Shown: positions 1 to 5,620 of the stretch, piece after piece
How the letters are laid out: every line of letters begins with the position of its first letter
Position numbering within the stretch: position 1 is the stretch's first letter
Origin: Actinomycetes bacterium
GTDB taxonomy: Bacteria > Actinomycetota > Actinomycetes > Propionibacteriales > Nocardioidaceae
Reading direction: 5' to 3'
Assembly (NCBI GenBank): GCA_023415395.1
Contig: JAEZKN010000193.1
Coordinates: 1 to 10,949, forward strand
DNA: 10,949 nt
Notes under the pieces: generated by a model
Databases searched by the model: none
Told to the model about the DNA's origin: nothing
The model's input: the letters and a program-made list of their open reading frames with translations, nothing else
Position numbers and translations under genes: made by a program

Positions 1-189
1 CAGATGGCGCAGCTCGGCCAGGCCCTGGACGAGGGTCGCGGTCCCGTCGACGCCGGGCAGCCCGGCGACGACGTGGGTCGCGTCGGCGTCGACCACGGCG
101 TCGATCACGAGGTCGGTGACGGCGTACCCGCGCAGCCACGCGGTGGCCCACCAGGCCAGCCGGGCGGAGGCAGGAAGGACGTTCGTCAC
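1..189 (-). CDS. Partial protein of unknown function (N-terminal 63 residues)
   Basis: A GTG-started reading frame on the minus strand runs uninterrupted off the left edge of the window, so only the first 63 residues are seen. It begins MTNVLPASARLAWWATAWLR and continues with an aliphatic stretch (AVTDLVIDAVVDAD) and a short THVVAGLPGV segment. Third codon positions are nearly all G or C, as in the neighbouring genes, and this supports real coding. I recognise no domain. A paired tryptophan (WW) near the N-terminus and no obvious signal peptide suggest a cytoplasmic protein. It diverges from the ABC ATPase across a 53-bp gap. The GTG start is preceded by TATCCT eight bases upstream and no Shine-Dalgarno sequence, consistent with a leaderless message. 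Function is unknown. Confidence 0.72.
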   Translation of the reverse strand, partial: MTNVLPASARLAWWATAWLRGYAVTDLVIDAVVDADATHVVAGLPGVDGTATLVQGLAELRHL

Positions 190-197
190 GGCGGCCG

Positions 198-203
198 AGG
201 ATA
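198..203 (-). promoter_or_regulatory. Candidate -10 box (TATCCT), leaderless, for the partial left-edge gene
   Basis: TATCCT on the minus strand fits the actinobacterial TANNNT consensus and ends 8 nt before the GTG start at 189. Transcription would begin at or next to the start codon. No convincing -35 TTGAC element is visible. The implied -35 zone, about 17 bp upstream, coincides with the -10 box of the divergent ABC ATPase gene. Confidence 0.4.
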
Positions 204-229
204 CGCGCGAGCCCGTTCGGGGCGGTCGC

Positions 230-235
230 TAGGGT
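230..235 (+). promoter_or_regulatory. Candidate -10 box (TAGGGT), leaderless, for the ABC ATPase
   Basis: TAGGGT ends 7 nt before the ATG at 243, the spacing expected when the first transcribed base is the A of the start codon. No ribosome binding site is present between the two. The alternative GTG at 234 lies inside this box, so if the promoter is real the ATG is the true start. The same hexamer with the same 7-nt spacer recurs before the NfeD gene. Confidence 0.55.
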
Positions 236-242
236 GACTGCC

Positions 243-1037
243 ATGCCTGCAGTCCTCGACTTCGCCGATGTGACCATCCGGCGTGGGGAGGCGGTCCTGC
301 TGGACGGTGTCTCCTGGCGCGTCGAGGAGGGGGACCGATGGGTCATCCTCGGGCCGAACGGCGCCGGCAAGACCACCCTGCTCCAGGTCGCCTCGGCCCA
401 GATCCACCCGTCGGCCGGCGTCGCCGGGATCCTCGACGAGGTGCTGGGGACGGTGGACGTCTTCGAGCTGCGGCCGCGGATCGGGCTCACCAGCGCCGCC
501 CTGGCCGAGCGCATCCCGCGCGGCGAGCGCGTCCACGACGTGGTCGTCTCCGCGTCCTACGGCGTGGTGGGCCGCTGGCGGGAGGCCTACGACGACCTCG
601 ACCACCAGCGCGCGGTCCAGCTGCTGACCGAGGTCGGGGCCGCCCACCTGACCGACCGCACGTTCGGGACCCTGAGCGAGGGCGAGCGCAAGCGCGTGCA
701 GATCGCCCGGGCTCTGATGGCGGACCCCGAGCTGCTGCTGCTCGACGAGCCGGCCGCCGGCCTCGACCTCGGCGGGCGCGAGGACCTGGTCTCGACGCTG
801 TCGGTCCTCGCCGCCGACCCGGGGTCGCCGGCGACCGTGCTGGTGTCCCACCACGTGGAGGAGATCCCGCCCGGCTTCACCCATGCGCTGCTGCTGCGCG
901 GCGGCCGGGTCGTCGCGGCCGGTCCCCTCGAGGAGGTCGTGACCGAGGCCAACCTGGCCACGACGTTCGGCATGCCTCTCGTCCTCGCCCACGAGGACGG
1001 CCGGTGGAGCGCGCGTCGGCGTACTCGCGCCCGCTGA
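243..1037 (+). CDS. ABC transporter ATP-binding protein (stand-alone, YlmA-like)
   Basis: This is a 264-residue single nucleotide-binding domain of an ABC protein. Walker A is GPNGAGKTT (37-45), the signature helix is LSEGERKRV (144-152, a variant of LSGGQ), Walker B plus catalytic glutamate is LLLLDEP (164-170), the D-loop is GLD (173-175) and the switch histidine is in VSHHVEEI (201-208). The usual glutamine of the Q-loop is not apparent: the equivalent region reads IGLTSAAL (80-87). SHHVEEI and the overall layout resemble the YlmA/ModF-like group of small ATPases. No transmembrane permease or binding protein is adjacent, so substrate and partner are unknown, and a non-transport role is possible. 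The ATG at 243 is preferred over GTG 234 because a TAGGGT -10 box overlaps the latter. The gene ends 22 bp before the NfeD gene, which has its own promoter signal. Confidence 0.93.
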   Translation: MPAVLDFADVTIRRGEAVLLDGVSWRVEEGDRWVILGPNGAGKTTLLQVASAQIHPSAGVAGILDEVLGTVDVFELRPRIGLTSAALAERIPRGERVHDVVVSASYGVVGRWREAYDDLDHQRAVQLLTEVGAAHLTDRTFGTLSEGERKRVQIARALMADPELLLLDEPAAGLDLGGREDLVSTLSVLAADPGSPATVLVSHHVEEIPPGFTHALLLRGGRVVAAGPLEEVVTEANLATTFGMPLVLAHEDGRWSARRRTRAR

Positions 1038-1046
1038 GCCACCGGC

Positions 1047-1052
1047 TAGGGT
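1047..1052 (+). promoter_or_regulatory. Candidate -10 box (TAGGGT), leaderless, for the NfeD-SPFH operon
   Basis: GGCTAGGGT lies in the 22-bp gap after the ATPase gene, with 7 nt between the hexamer and the ATG at 1060. There is no Shine-Dalgarno sequence. Hexamer and spacing are identical to those before the ATPase gene, so NfeD, SPFH and the permease probably have their own leaderless promoter instead of depending only on read-through. Confidence 0.55.
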
Positions 1053-1059
1053 TTCGGAC

Positions 1060-1521
1060 ATGGACTGGCTGAGCGACAACGCGTGGGCCGCGTGGTTCGG
1101 CCTGGCCGCGCTCCTCGGCGTCGCGGAGCTGGTGAGCCTCGACCTGGTCCTGATCATGCTGGCGGCCGGTGCCGTCGCCGGCGGCGTGACCGCCCTGCTC
1201 GGCGGGGCGCTGGTGCTCTCCCTGCTCGTCGCCGGGATCACCGCGATCGCGATGCTGGCGCTGGTGCGGCCCGGCCTGGTGGCCAAGCTGCACCGCGGAC
1301 CCGAGCTCACGCTCGGTCACTCCAAGCTGGTCGGGCAGCGCGCGGTGGTCACCTCGCGCATCACCGGCCTCGACGTGGGGCAGATCAAGCTGGCGGGCGA
1401 GACCTGGACCGCCGCGCCGTACGACGAGCACCTGACGATCGAGCCCGGGGCGACCGTGGAGGTCTTCGAGATCCGCGGCGCCACGGCGTACGTCCACCCG
1501 GTCGCCGAGCTCGGCGAGTGA
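1060..1521 (+). CDS. NfeD-like membrane protein (short form)
   Basis: This 153-residue protein has the layout of short NfeD proteins: a hydrophobic N-terminal half (about residues 10-70, two or three membrane segments rich in Ala, Leu and Gly) and a C-terminal soluble beta-rich OB-fold domain (about 88-150). The OB-fold carries the typical pattern VGQRAVVTSR, then GETWTA, then GATVEVFEIRGAT. The ClpP-like protease domain of long NfeD proteins is absent. NfeD proteins are known to be encoded beside SPFH/stomatin proteins and are thought to help assemble or regulate their membrane microdomains. Here the SPFH gene follows after 33 bp, matching that pairing. The ATG at 1060 is fixed by the leaderless -10 box 7 nt upstream. 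Confidence 0.93.
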   Translation: MDWLSDNAWAAWFGLAALLGVAELVSLDLVLIMLAAGAVAGGVTALLGGALVLSLLVAGITAIAMLALVRPGLVAKLHRGPELTLGHSKLVGQRAVVTSRITGLDVGQIKLAGETWTAAPYDEHLTIEPGATVEVFEIRGATAYVHPVAELGE

Positions 1522-1542
1522 CCGGTCCGACCGTAGGAACCT

Positions 1543-1550
1543 AGGAGGAG
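1543..1550 (+). promoter_or_regulatory. Strong Shine-Dalgarno sequence for the SPFH gene
   Basis: AGGAGGAG lies 4 nt before the GTG at 1555. It is the strongest ribosome binding site in the left half of the window and fixes the GTG as the start. It contrasts with the leaderless starts of the two preceding genes, so high SPFH output relative to NfeD is plausible. Confidence 0.8.
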
Positions 1551-1554
1551 TCCC

Positions 1555-2676
1555 GTGGAGCTGGCGTTCCTGATCCTGCTCGCACTGCTGCTGATCTTCG
1601 TGATCGTGGTGCTTGCCAAGACCGTCCGGATCATCCCGCAGGCCCGCGCCGGCGTCGTGGAGCGGTTCGGCAAGTACCTCAAGACGCTGCCGGCCGGCCT
1701 CAACCTGGTCGTGCCCTTCGTCGACAAGGTGCGCTACCTCATCGACCTGCGCGAGCAGGTCGTGAGCTTCCCGCCCCAGCCGGTGATCACCGAGGACAAC
1801 CTCGTGGTGAGCATCGACACCGTCATCTACTTCCAGGTCACCGACCCGATCGCGGCGACCTACGAGATCGCCAACTACATCCAGGCCGTCGAGCAGCTGA
1901 CGATGACCACGCTGCGCAACATCGTCGGCGGCATGGACCTCGAGCAGACGCTGACCAGCCGCGAGGAGATCAACAACGGCCTGCGCGGCGTCCTCGACGA
2001 GGCCACCGGCAAGTGGGGCATCCGGGTCAACCGCGTCGAGATCAAGGGCATCGACCCGCCGCCGTCGATCAAGGACGCGATGGAGAAGCAGATGCGCGCG
2101 GACCGCGACAAGCGTGCGCTGATCCTCACCGCCGAGGGCCAGCGACAGTCCGCGATCCTCACCGCGGAGGGCAACAAGCAGTCCTCGATCCTGAACGCCG
2201 AGGGCGACCGCGAGTCGCAGATCCTGCGGGCCCAGGCCGACCGGGAGGCCGCGATCCTGCGGGCCCAGGGTGAGGGCCAGGCCATCCAGACCGTCTTCCA
2301 GGCCATCCACGACGGGCAGCCCGACCAGTCCCTGCTGGCCTACCAGTACCTCCAGATGATGCCGAAGATCGCCGAGGGCGACGCCAACAAGGTGTGGATC
2401 GTCCCCAGCGAGATCGGCAAGGCGCTGGAGGGCCTCGGGTCGACGATGAACAACCTCCAAGGCATCCCGCAGCAGGTGGAGGGCCCGGTCAAGCGGGTCG
2501 ACATGGGGCCGTCCCAGCCGATCGAGCCGAAGTCCGATTCCGAGCTCCGGGCGACCAGCGCCGCGGTCGAGGCCGCGATCGCCGAGGCGGCCAGCGCCGC
2601 CAACCCGGGCAGGAGCGGCCAGCCGACCGAGACCGATCCGGCGATCGATCCGGGTGAGGTGCCGCCCGCCCAGTGA
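1555..2676 (+). CDS. SPFH/band-7 (stomatin-like, paraslipin/QmcA-type) protein
   Basis: This 373-residue protein has one N-terminal membrane segment (about 2-22), then an SPFH/PHB domain (about 23-180). Family motifs include IIPQARAGVVERFGKY, PAGLNLVVPFVDKV, the DLREQVV strand, VSIDTVIYFQVTDP and VNRVEIKGIDPPPSI. A charged helical region follows (180-250) with five near-identical 11-residue units, then a LAYQYLQMMPKIAEGDANKVWIVPSE block typical of paraslipins (about 261-286). The C-terminal tail after 310 is low in complexity, rich in Pro, Ala and Glu, and probably disordered. SPFH proteins oligomerise into large cages or belts on the membrane and organise microdomains or control proteases. 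The preceding NfeD gene is the known partner class. The TauE/SafE gene overlaps its stop codon by 4 bp. Confidence 0.95.
   Translation: MELAFLILLALLLIFVIVVLAKTVRIIPQARAGVVERFGKYLKTLPAGLNLVVPFVDKVRYLIDLREQVVSFPPQPVITEDNLVVSIDTVIYFQVTDPIAATYEIANYIQAVEQLTMTTLRNIVGGMDLEQTLTSREEINNGLRGVLDEATGKWGIRVNRVEIKGIDPPPSIKDAMEKQMRADRDKRALILTAEGQRQSAILTAEGNKQSSILNAEGDRESQILRAQADREAAILRAQGEGQAIQTVFQAIHDGQPDQSLLAYQYLQMMPKIAEGDANKVWIVPSEIGKALEGLGSTMNNLQGIPQQVEGPVKRVDMGPSQPIEPKSDSELRATSAAVEAAIAEAASAANPGRSGQPTETDPAIDPGEVPPAQ
2122..2286 (+). repeat. Five tandem 11-residue (33-bp) units inside the SPFH gene
   Basis: Residues 190-244 read as five consecutive units of the form I-L-x-A-E/Q-x-x-x-x-x-x, for example ILTAEGQRQSA then ILTAEGNKQSS. 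They are in frame with a period of 33 bp. An 11-residue period is a hendecad, which favours a nearly straight coiled coil, consistent with the helical wall seen in SPFH oligomers. It is a protein repeat, not a mobile or CRISPR-type repeat. Confidence 0.85.
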
Positions 2677-3437
2677 CCGTGCTCGAGGTCGTCGCGATCC
2701 TGCTGGCCGGGGTCGCGGCCGGCACCATCAACACCGTGGTGGGGTCGGGGACGCTGATCACGTTCCCGACCCTCCTCGCGTTCGGCGTCCCGCCGGTGAC
2801 GGCGAACGTCTCCAACACCATCGGCCTGGTCCCCGGGTCGATCTCCGGCGCGATCGGCTACCGCCGCGAGCTCGCCGGCCAGCGGGCGCGCGTGCTGCGG
2901 CTCGGCGTCGCGTCGCTGCTGGGCGGTACGGCGGGCGCCGTACTGCTGCTCGTGCTGCCCGACGGTGCGTTCTCGGCGATCGTGCCGGTGCTCATCGTCC
3001 TCGGGCTGGTGCTCGTGGTGCTCCAGCCCCGGATCGCGGCCGGGGTGGTCCGCCGGCACGACGCGGGCGGGGGACTGCCCTACCACGGCACCTGGTGGGT
3101 CTGGCCCAGCGTCTTCGGCACGGGCATCTACGGCGGCTACTTCGGGGCCGCCCAGGGCGTCCTGCTGATGGCGGTGCTCGGCATCGGTGTCGACGAGTCC
3201 CTGCAGCGGCTCAACGCGGTCAAGAACGTGCTCGCCGCCCTCGTCAACGCGGTCGCCGGCCTGATCTTCGCGTTCGTCGCCGACGTCGACTGGTGGATCG
3301 TGCTGGTGATCGGCGTGGGCGCGGTGATCGGCGGCCAGCTGGGCGCGACCGTCGGCCGACGGCTGCCGAGCACGGTGCTCCGCGTCGTGATCGTGGCGGT
3401 CGGCGTGGTCGCGCTGTCGGTGTTCCTGGTCGGCTAG
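2673..3437 (+). CDS. TauE/SafE (TSUP) family membrane permease
   Basis: This 254-residue polytopic membrane protein has about seven or eight hydrophobic segments. It carries the internal duplication typical of TauE/SafE proteins: GTINTVVGSGTLITFP (17-32) in the first half and GIYGGYFGAAQGVLLM (151-166) in the second, followed by NAVKNVLAALVNAVA and GQLGATVGRRLP. The family is linked to export or uptake of sulfite, sulfonates, sulfoacetate and other small organic anions, but substrate cannot be read from sequence. The GTG start overlaps the SPFH stop as GTGA (2673-2676). The nearest purine-rich stretch, GTGAGG, is too far upstream (13 nt) to be a good ribosome site, so translation is probably coupled to SPFH. 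An association with SPFH membrane domains is possible but inferred only from this coupling. Confidence 0.92.
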   Translation: MTVLEVVAILLAGVAAGTINTVVGSGTLITFPTLLAFGVPPVTANVSNTIGLVPGSISGAIGYRRELAGQRARVLRLGVASLLGGTAGAVLLLVLPDGAFSAIVPVLIVLGLVLVVLQPRIAAGVVRRHDAGGGLPYHGTWWVWPSVFGTGIYGGYFGAAQGVLLMAVLGIGVDESLQRLNAVKNVLAALVNAVAGLIFAFVADVDWWIVLVIGVGAVIGGQLGATVGRRLPSTVLRVVIVAVGVVALSVFLVG

Positions 3438-3796
3438 CGCGTACGCCGCGCCAGCGCCATCAGCCCCGACCCGACCGCCCCGACCGCGGGGACGAGGAGG
3501 GTGTAGGCGGTCTTCCTCGAGACCGTGCCGTCGCGCATCGCGAGGTAGGCCGTCGCCGCGTCGGCGCCGTCCACGGCCACTCCGACGGCGATCACGCCGC
3601 CGCGGGTCCTGCCACCGGCGAGGAGCGTGACCAGTCCGAGGGCGATCTCGCGGGCGCCGAAGAGCCGCAGGACGTAGGGGACCTGCGGGTTGGACGTCGC
3701 GTCGAGCTGGAAGGTCTTGGCCGCCATGACGGGCTTCGCGACCGCCAGGGCGCCGACGGCGATCCGGCCCAGGGACAGTCCGGTCAGAGGATTCAT
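3434..3796 (-). CDS. DUF4267-type small membrane protein
   Basis: This 120-residue protein has about three or four hydrophobic segments: near 10-26, 48-61, 65-85 and 98-116. The block YVLRLFGAREIALG (41-54) followed by a hydrophobic run is characteristic of the DUF4267 family, small actinobacterial and proteobacterial membrane proteins of unknown function. The C-terminus is basic (ARRTR), which would place it on the cytoplasmic side. It converges on the permease gene, and the two stop codons share one CTAG. It diverges from the nitroreductase with 58 bp between them. The ATG at 3796 has no ribosome site but has TAGCGT 6 nt upstream, suggesting a leaderless message. The fold assignment is fairly secure, the function unknown. 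Confidence 0.85.
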   Translation of the reverse strand: MNPLTGLSLGRIAVGALAVAKPVMAAKTFQLDATSNPQVPYVLRLFGAREIALGLVTLLAGGRTRGGVIAVGVAVDGADAATAYLAMRDGTVSRKTAYTLLVPAVGAVGSGLMALARRTR

Positions 3797-3802
3797 GCGG
3801 GC

Positions 3803-3808
3803 ACGCTA
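3803..3808 (-). promoter_or_regulatory. Candidate -10 box (TAGCGT), leaderless, for the DUF4267 gene
   Basis: On the minus strand GATAGCGT is followed by 6 nt and the ATG at 3796. It matches TANNNT with leaderless spacing, and no Shine-Dalgarno sequence lies between. The -35 region is not recognisable. Confidence 0.45.
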
Positions 3809-3841
3809 TCGGGCGGTGGGGGTGGACGTGGGCCGACATGG

Positions 3842-3847
3842 CAGGCT
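3842..3847 (+). promoter_or_regulatory. Weak candidate -10 box (CAGGCT), leaderless, for the nitroreductase
   Basis: CAGGCT ends 7 nt before the ATG at 3855, the same geometry as the TAGGGT boxes at 230 and 1047, but the first T of TANNNT is C. There is no ribosome site. Support comes from the repeated geometry, not from the hexamer alone. Confidence 0.3.
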
Positions 3848-3854
3848 CGGCGGC

Positions 3855-4514
3855 ATGGAGCTCTACGACGTCATGCGGACCACCCCCGCCGTGCGGGAGT
3901 TCACCGACGACCCGCTGCCCGACGAGACGCTGCACCGGATCCTCGAGCACGCCCGGTTCGCGCCCAGCGGCGGCAACCGGCAGGGCAGCCACGTCGTCGT
4001 CGTCCGCGACCGCGCCACCCGGGAGGCGCTGGCGGAGCTCAACGGCCCCGCCGTGCGCCGCTACGTCGCCCAGGCCAAGGCGGGCCAGAGCCCCTGGAAC
4101 CCGCTCGAGCCGCCGGCGCCGACGCCCGAGGAGATCGCTGCCACGCCCGTGCCCGAGTCCTTCACCAAGCCCGTGCTGACCGCCGGTGCGGTGCTGGTGG
4201 TGTGCGTCGACCTGCGGCTCGTGGCCGCGACGGACCAAGACCTCGACCGGATCGGGCTGATCAGCGGCGCCTCGGTCTACCCCCTGGTCTGGAACATCCT
4301 GCTGGCCGCGCGCAACGAGGGCTTCGGGGGCACGATCACCACGATGGCGGTCGCCCAGGAGCCCGCGGTCCGCGAGCTGCTCGGCATCCCCGACCACCAC
4401 GCCGTCGCGGCGGTCGTGCCCCTCGGCAAGCCGGTCCGCCAGCTCACCAGGCTGCGCCGCAACGAGGTCGCGGAGTTCGTCACCCGGGAGCGGTTCGACG
4501 GCCCGCCGTTCTGA
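3855..4514 (+). CDS. Nitroreductase-family FMN-dependent oxidoreductase
   Basis: This 219-residue protein starts with the canonical nitroreductase N-terminus: MELYDVMRTTPAVREFTDDP, in which R8 and R14 fit the FMN-phosphate positions, followed by RILEHARFAPSGGNRQ (28-43). The C-terminal half has VYPLVWNILLAARNEGFGGT (141-160), the helix and Gly-rich loop at the dimer interface, then LLGIPDHHAVAAVVPLGKP (175-193), the usual end of the fold. These enzymes use NAD(P)H to reduce nitroaromatics, quinones, enones or flavins. The substrate here is unknown. A 30-residue insertion rich in Pro and Glu (about 76-105, QSPWNPLEPPAPTPEEIAA) separates the two halves. It is a single-gene unit: the divergent neighbour is a DUF4267 gene and a long hairpin follows its stop. 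The ATG at 3855 is chosen because the family motif begins at that residue. Confidence 0.93.
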   Translation: MELYDVMRTTPAVREFTDDPLPDETLHRILEHARFAPSGGNRQGSHVVVVRDRATREALAELNGPAVRRYVAQAKAGQSPWNPLEPPAPTPEEIAATPVPESFTKPVLTAGAVLVVCVDLRLVAATDQDLDRIGLISGASVYPLVWNILLAARNEGFGGTITTMAVAQEPAVRELLGIPDHHAVAAVVPLGKPVRQLTRLRRNEVAEFVTRERFDGPPF

Positions 4515-4525
4515 GCCCGCGAGGG

Positions 4526-4588
4526 CGCGGTTTGGTCACCAACCGCACGGTGGACGCGCTCCCACCTGCGGTTGGTGACCAAACCGCG
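4526..4588. repeat. Perfect 22-bp inverted repeat forming a long hairpin between convergent genes
   Basis: The arms at 4526-4547 and 4567-4588 are exact reverse complements. Inside them, after one bulged C at 4548, another 5 bp pair (GGTGG 4549-4553 with CCACC 4562-4566), leaving an 8-nt loop (4554-4561). Each arm itself contains a small palindrome, TTGGTNACCAA. It lies 12 bp after the nitroreductase stop and 66 bp from the hydrolase stop on the other strand. It could serve as a two-way transcription terminator, although no T-tract follows on either strand, or be a copy of a REP-like or palindromic element, or a protein-binding site. Confidence 0.85.
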
Positions 4589-4593
4589 ACCCT

Positions 4594-4642
4594 GCGGACC
4601 GGCGCGAAGGACCGGCCCGAGGACCCGCCCGCGGACCGGCGC
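4594..4642. repeat. Short GC-rich direct repeats in the convergent intergenic region
   Basis: GCGGACCGGCGC occurs at 4594-4605 and again at 4631-4642, with a shorter copy of its core, GGACCGGC, at 4609-4616. A small GGACC/GGTCC inverted pair (4633-4637 with 4647-4651) lies just past the hydrolase stop and could assist termination of that operon. In DNA this GC-rich some similarity is expected by chance, so significance is modest. Confidence 0.4.
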
Positions 4643-4654
4643 AGGAGGTCCGGC

Positions 4655-5620
4655 TCAGCCGTCGACGTACGCCGCGAGCCAGCGGCCGAGCTCGGCGTAG
4701 GCGGTCGCGCGGGGTTCGGGGCGCGACAGGACGACGTCGTGGCGGGCGCCCTGGATCGCGATGTAGGTGACCCGGCTGCCCAGGGCGGTGGCCCACTGCC
4801 GGATCTGGGGGACCTCGAGGACGATGTCGTAGCCGTGGGCGTCCTCGCCCATCTCCTTGGGCCAGCGGGTGCCGGCCGAGGACAGCACGAGCGCCGGGCA
4901 GCCGACCTCCAGGCCGGAGTGCAGCTCGTCGTGGCCGAGCCGGATCGCCCGCAGCCAGCCGAAGGTGACCGGGAAGGAGTCGAGCGGCTTCCAGTCGGTG
5001 TTGAACATCCACTCGCCGTCGTGCTCGACGTGGAGGCTGCGGCCGTAGTGACCGCCGACGGTCCGGGGGATGACCCGCGTCGGCTGCCGGGCGCCGATCC
5101 GCTTGATCGCCCGCGTGCCGATCCCGCGGACGGCGGCGCCGCCCTGCATGTCCAGCCAGGGCGAGTTCAGCACCAGGCCCGCGAGCGCCGGCTTGCGCTC
5201 GTTGGCCCACAGCGAGGTGATCAGGCCGCCGGTCGAGTGCGCGCTGACCACGACGCGGTCGTGGCCGTCGCGCTCCACGACCCGGTGCAGCGCCGCGTCG
5301 AGTTCGGGGAAGTGCTGGCGCAGGTCGGTGACGTAGTTCGGGGTCTGGTGCGGCCGCAGCGACCGGCCGTACTTGCGCAGGTCGACGGCGTAGAAGTCGT
5401 AGCCGCGCTCGTTCCACCACTCGGCGTACTCGGTCTGGAAGAAGTAGTCGCAGAAGCCATGGACGTGCAGGACGGCCTTCGTCGTGGCCTCAGCGGCGCG
5501 GCGTACGACGAGGGTCGCGACGACCGGTCCCTCCTCGTCGGGCGGGAGGTTGATGGTCTCGGCCAGGTAGGGCTCGCCGAGGACGTCGGGAACGAGCCGG
5601 TCGAAGGCGCCGCTGGTCAC
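4655..5620 (-). CDS. Alpha/beta hydrolase (Hydrolase_4/lysophospholipase-like)
   Basis: This 321-residue alpha/beta hydrolase has no signal peptide, so it is probably cytoplasmic. The oxyanion-hole motif is VLHVHGFCDY (50-59), the nucleophile elbow is SAHSTGG with Ser129, the likely acid is Asp265 (GYDIVLEV) and the likely catalytic base is His294 (GARHDVVLSRPEPR). The arrangement resembles the serine-aminopeptidase/monoacylglycerol-lipase branch. Esterase or (lyso)lipase action on a carboxyl ester is likely, the actual substrate unknown. The GTG at 5620 overlaps the GDPD stop as GTGA. Longer in-frame starts further upstream would run through the GDPD gene in another frame and are rejected. 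No ribosome site precedes it, so translation is probably coupled. As last gene of the amine-catabolism operon it may release glycerophosphodiesters or other esters that feed the GDPD. Confidence 0.9.
   Translation of the reverse strand: MTSGAFDRLVPDVLGEPYLAETINLPPDEEGPVVATLVVRRAAEATTKAVLHVHGFCDYFFQTEYAEWWNERGYDFYAVDLRKYGRSLRPHQTPNYVTDLRQHFPELDAALHRVVERDGHDRVVVSAHSTGGLITSLWANERKPALAGLVLNSPWLDMQGGAAVRGIGTRAIKRIGARQPTRVIPRTVGGHYGRSLHVEHDGEWMFNTDWKPLDSFPVTFGWLRAIRLGHDELHSGLEVGCPALVLSSAGTRWPKEMGEDAHGYDIVLEVPQIRQWATALGSRVTYIAIQGARHDVVLSRPEPRATAYAELGRWLAAYVDG

Noticed and set aside
234..242. GTG 234 as start of the ABC ATPase
   Set aside because: It lies inside the TAGGGT -10 box and adds only three residues. 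The ATG at 243 is at the distance expected for a leaderless start.
2122..2286. 33-bp tandem repeats as a CRISPR or mobile repeat
   Set aside because: The units are in frame, code for a regular coiled coil within the SPFH family and have no unique spacers.
877..2460. Long open frame on the minus strand (527 codons) opposite NfeD and SPFH
   Set aside because: It is rich in Gly, Asp, Arg and Gln with no domain pattern and lies opposite two well-recognised genes. Such frames arise from the codon bias of high-GC DNA.
2340..4400. 686-codon minus-strand open frame spanning SPFH, permease, DUF4267 and nitroreductase
   Set aside because: It crosses four recognised genes, has a low-complexity Arg/Asp/Gln-rich translation and no conserved motif.
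4526..4588. Inverted repeat as terminal repeats of an insertion sequence
   Set aside because: Only 19 bp separate the arms, so there is no room for a transposase, and no target-site duplication is apparent.
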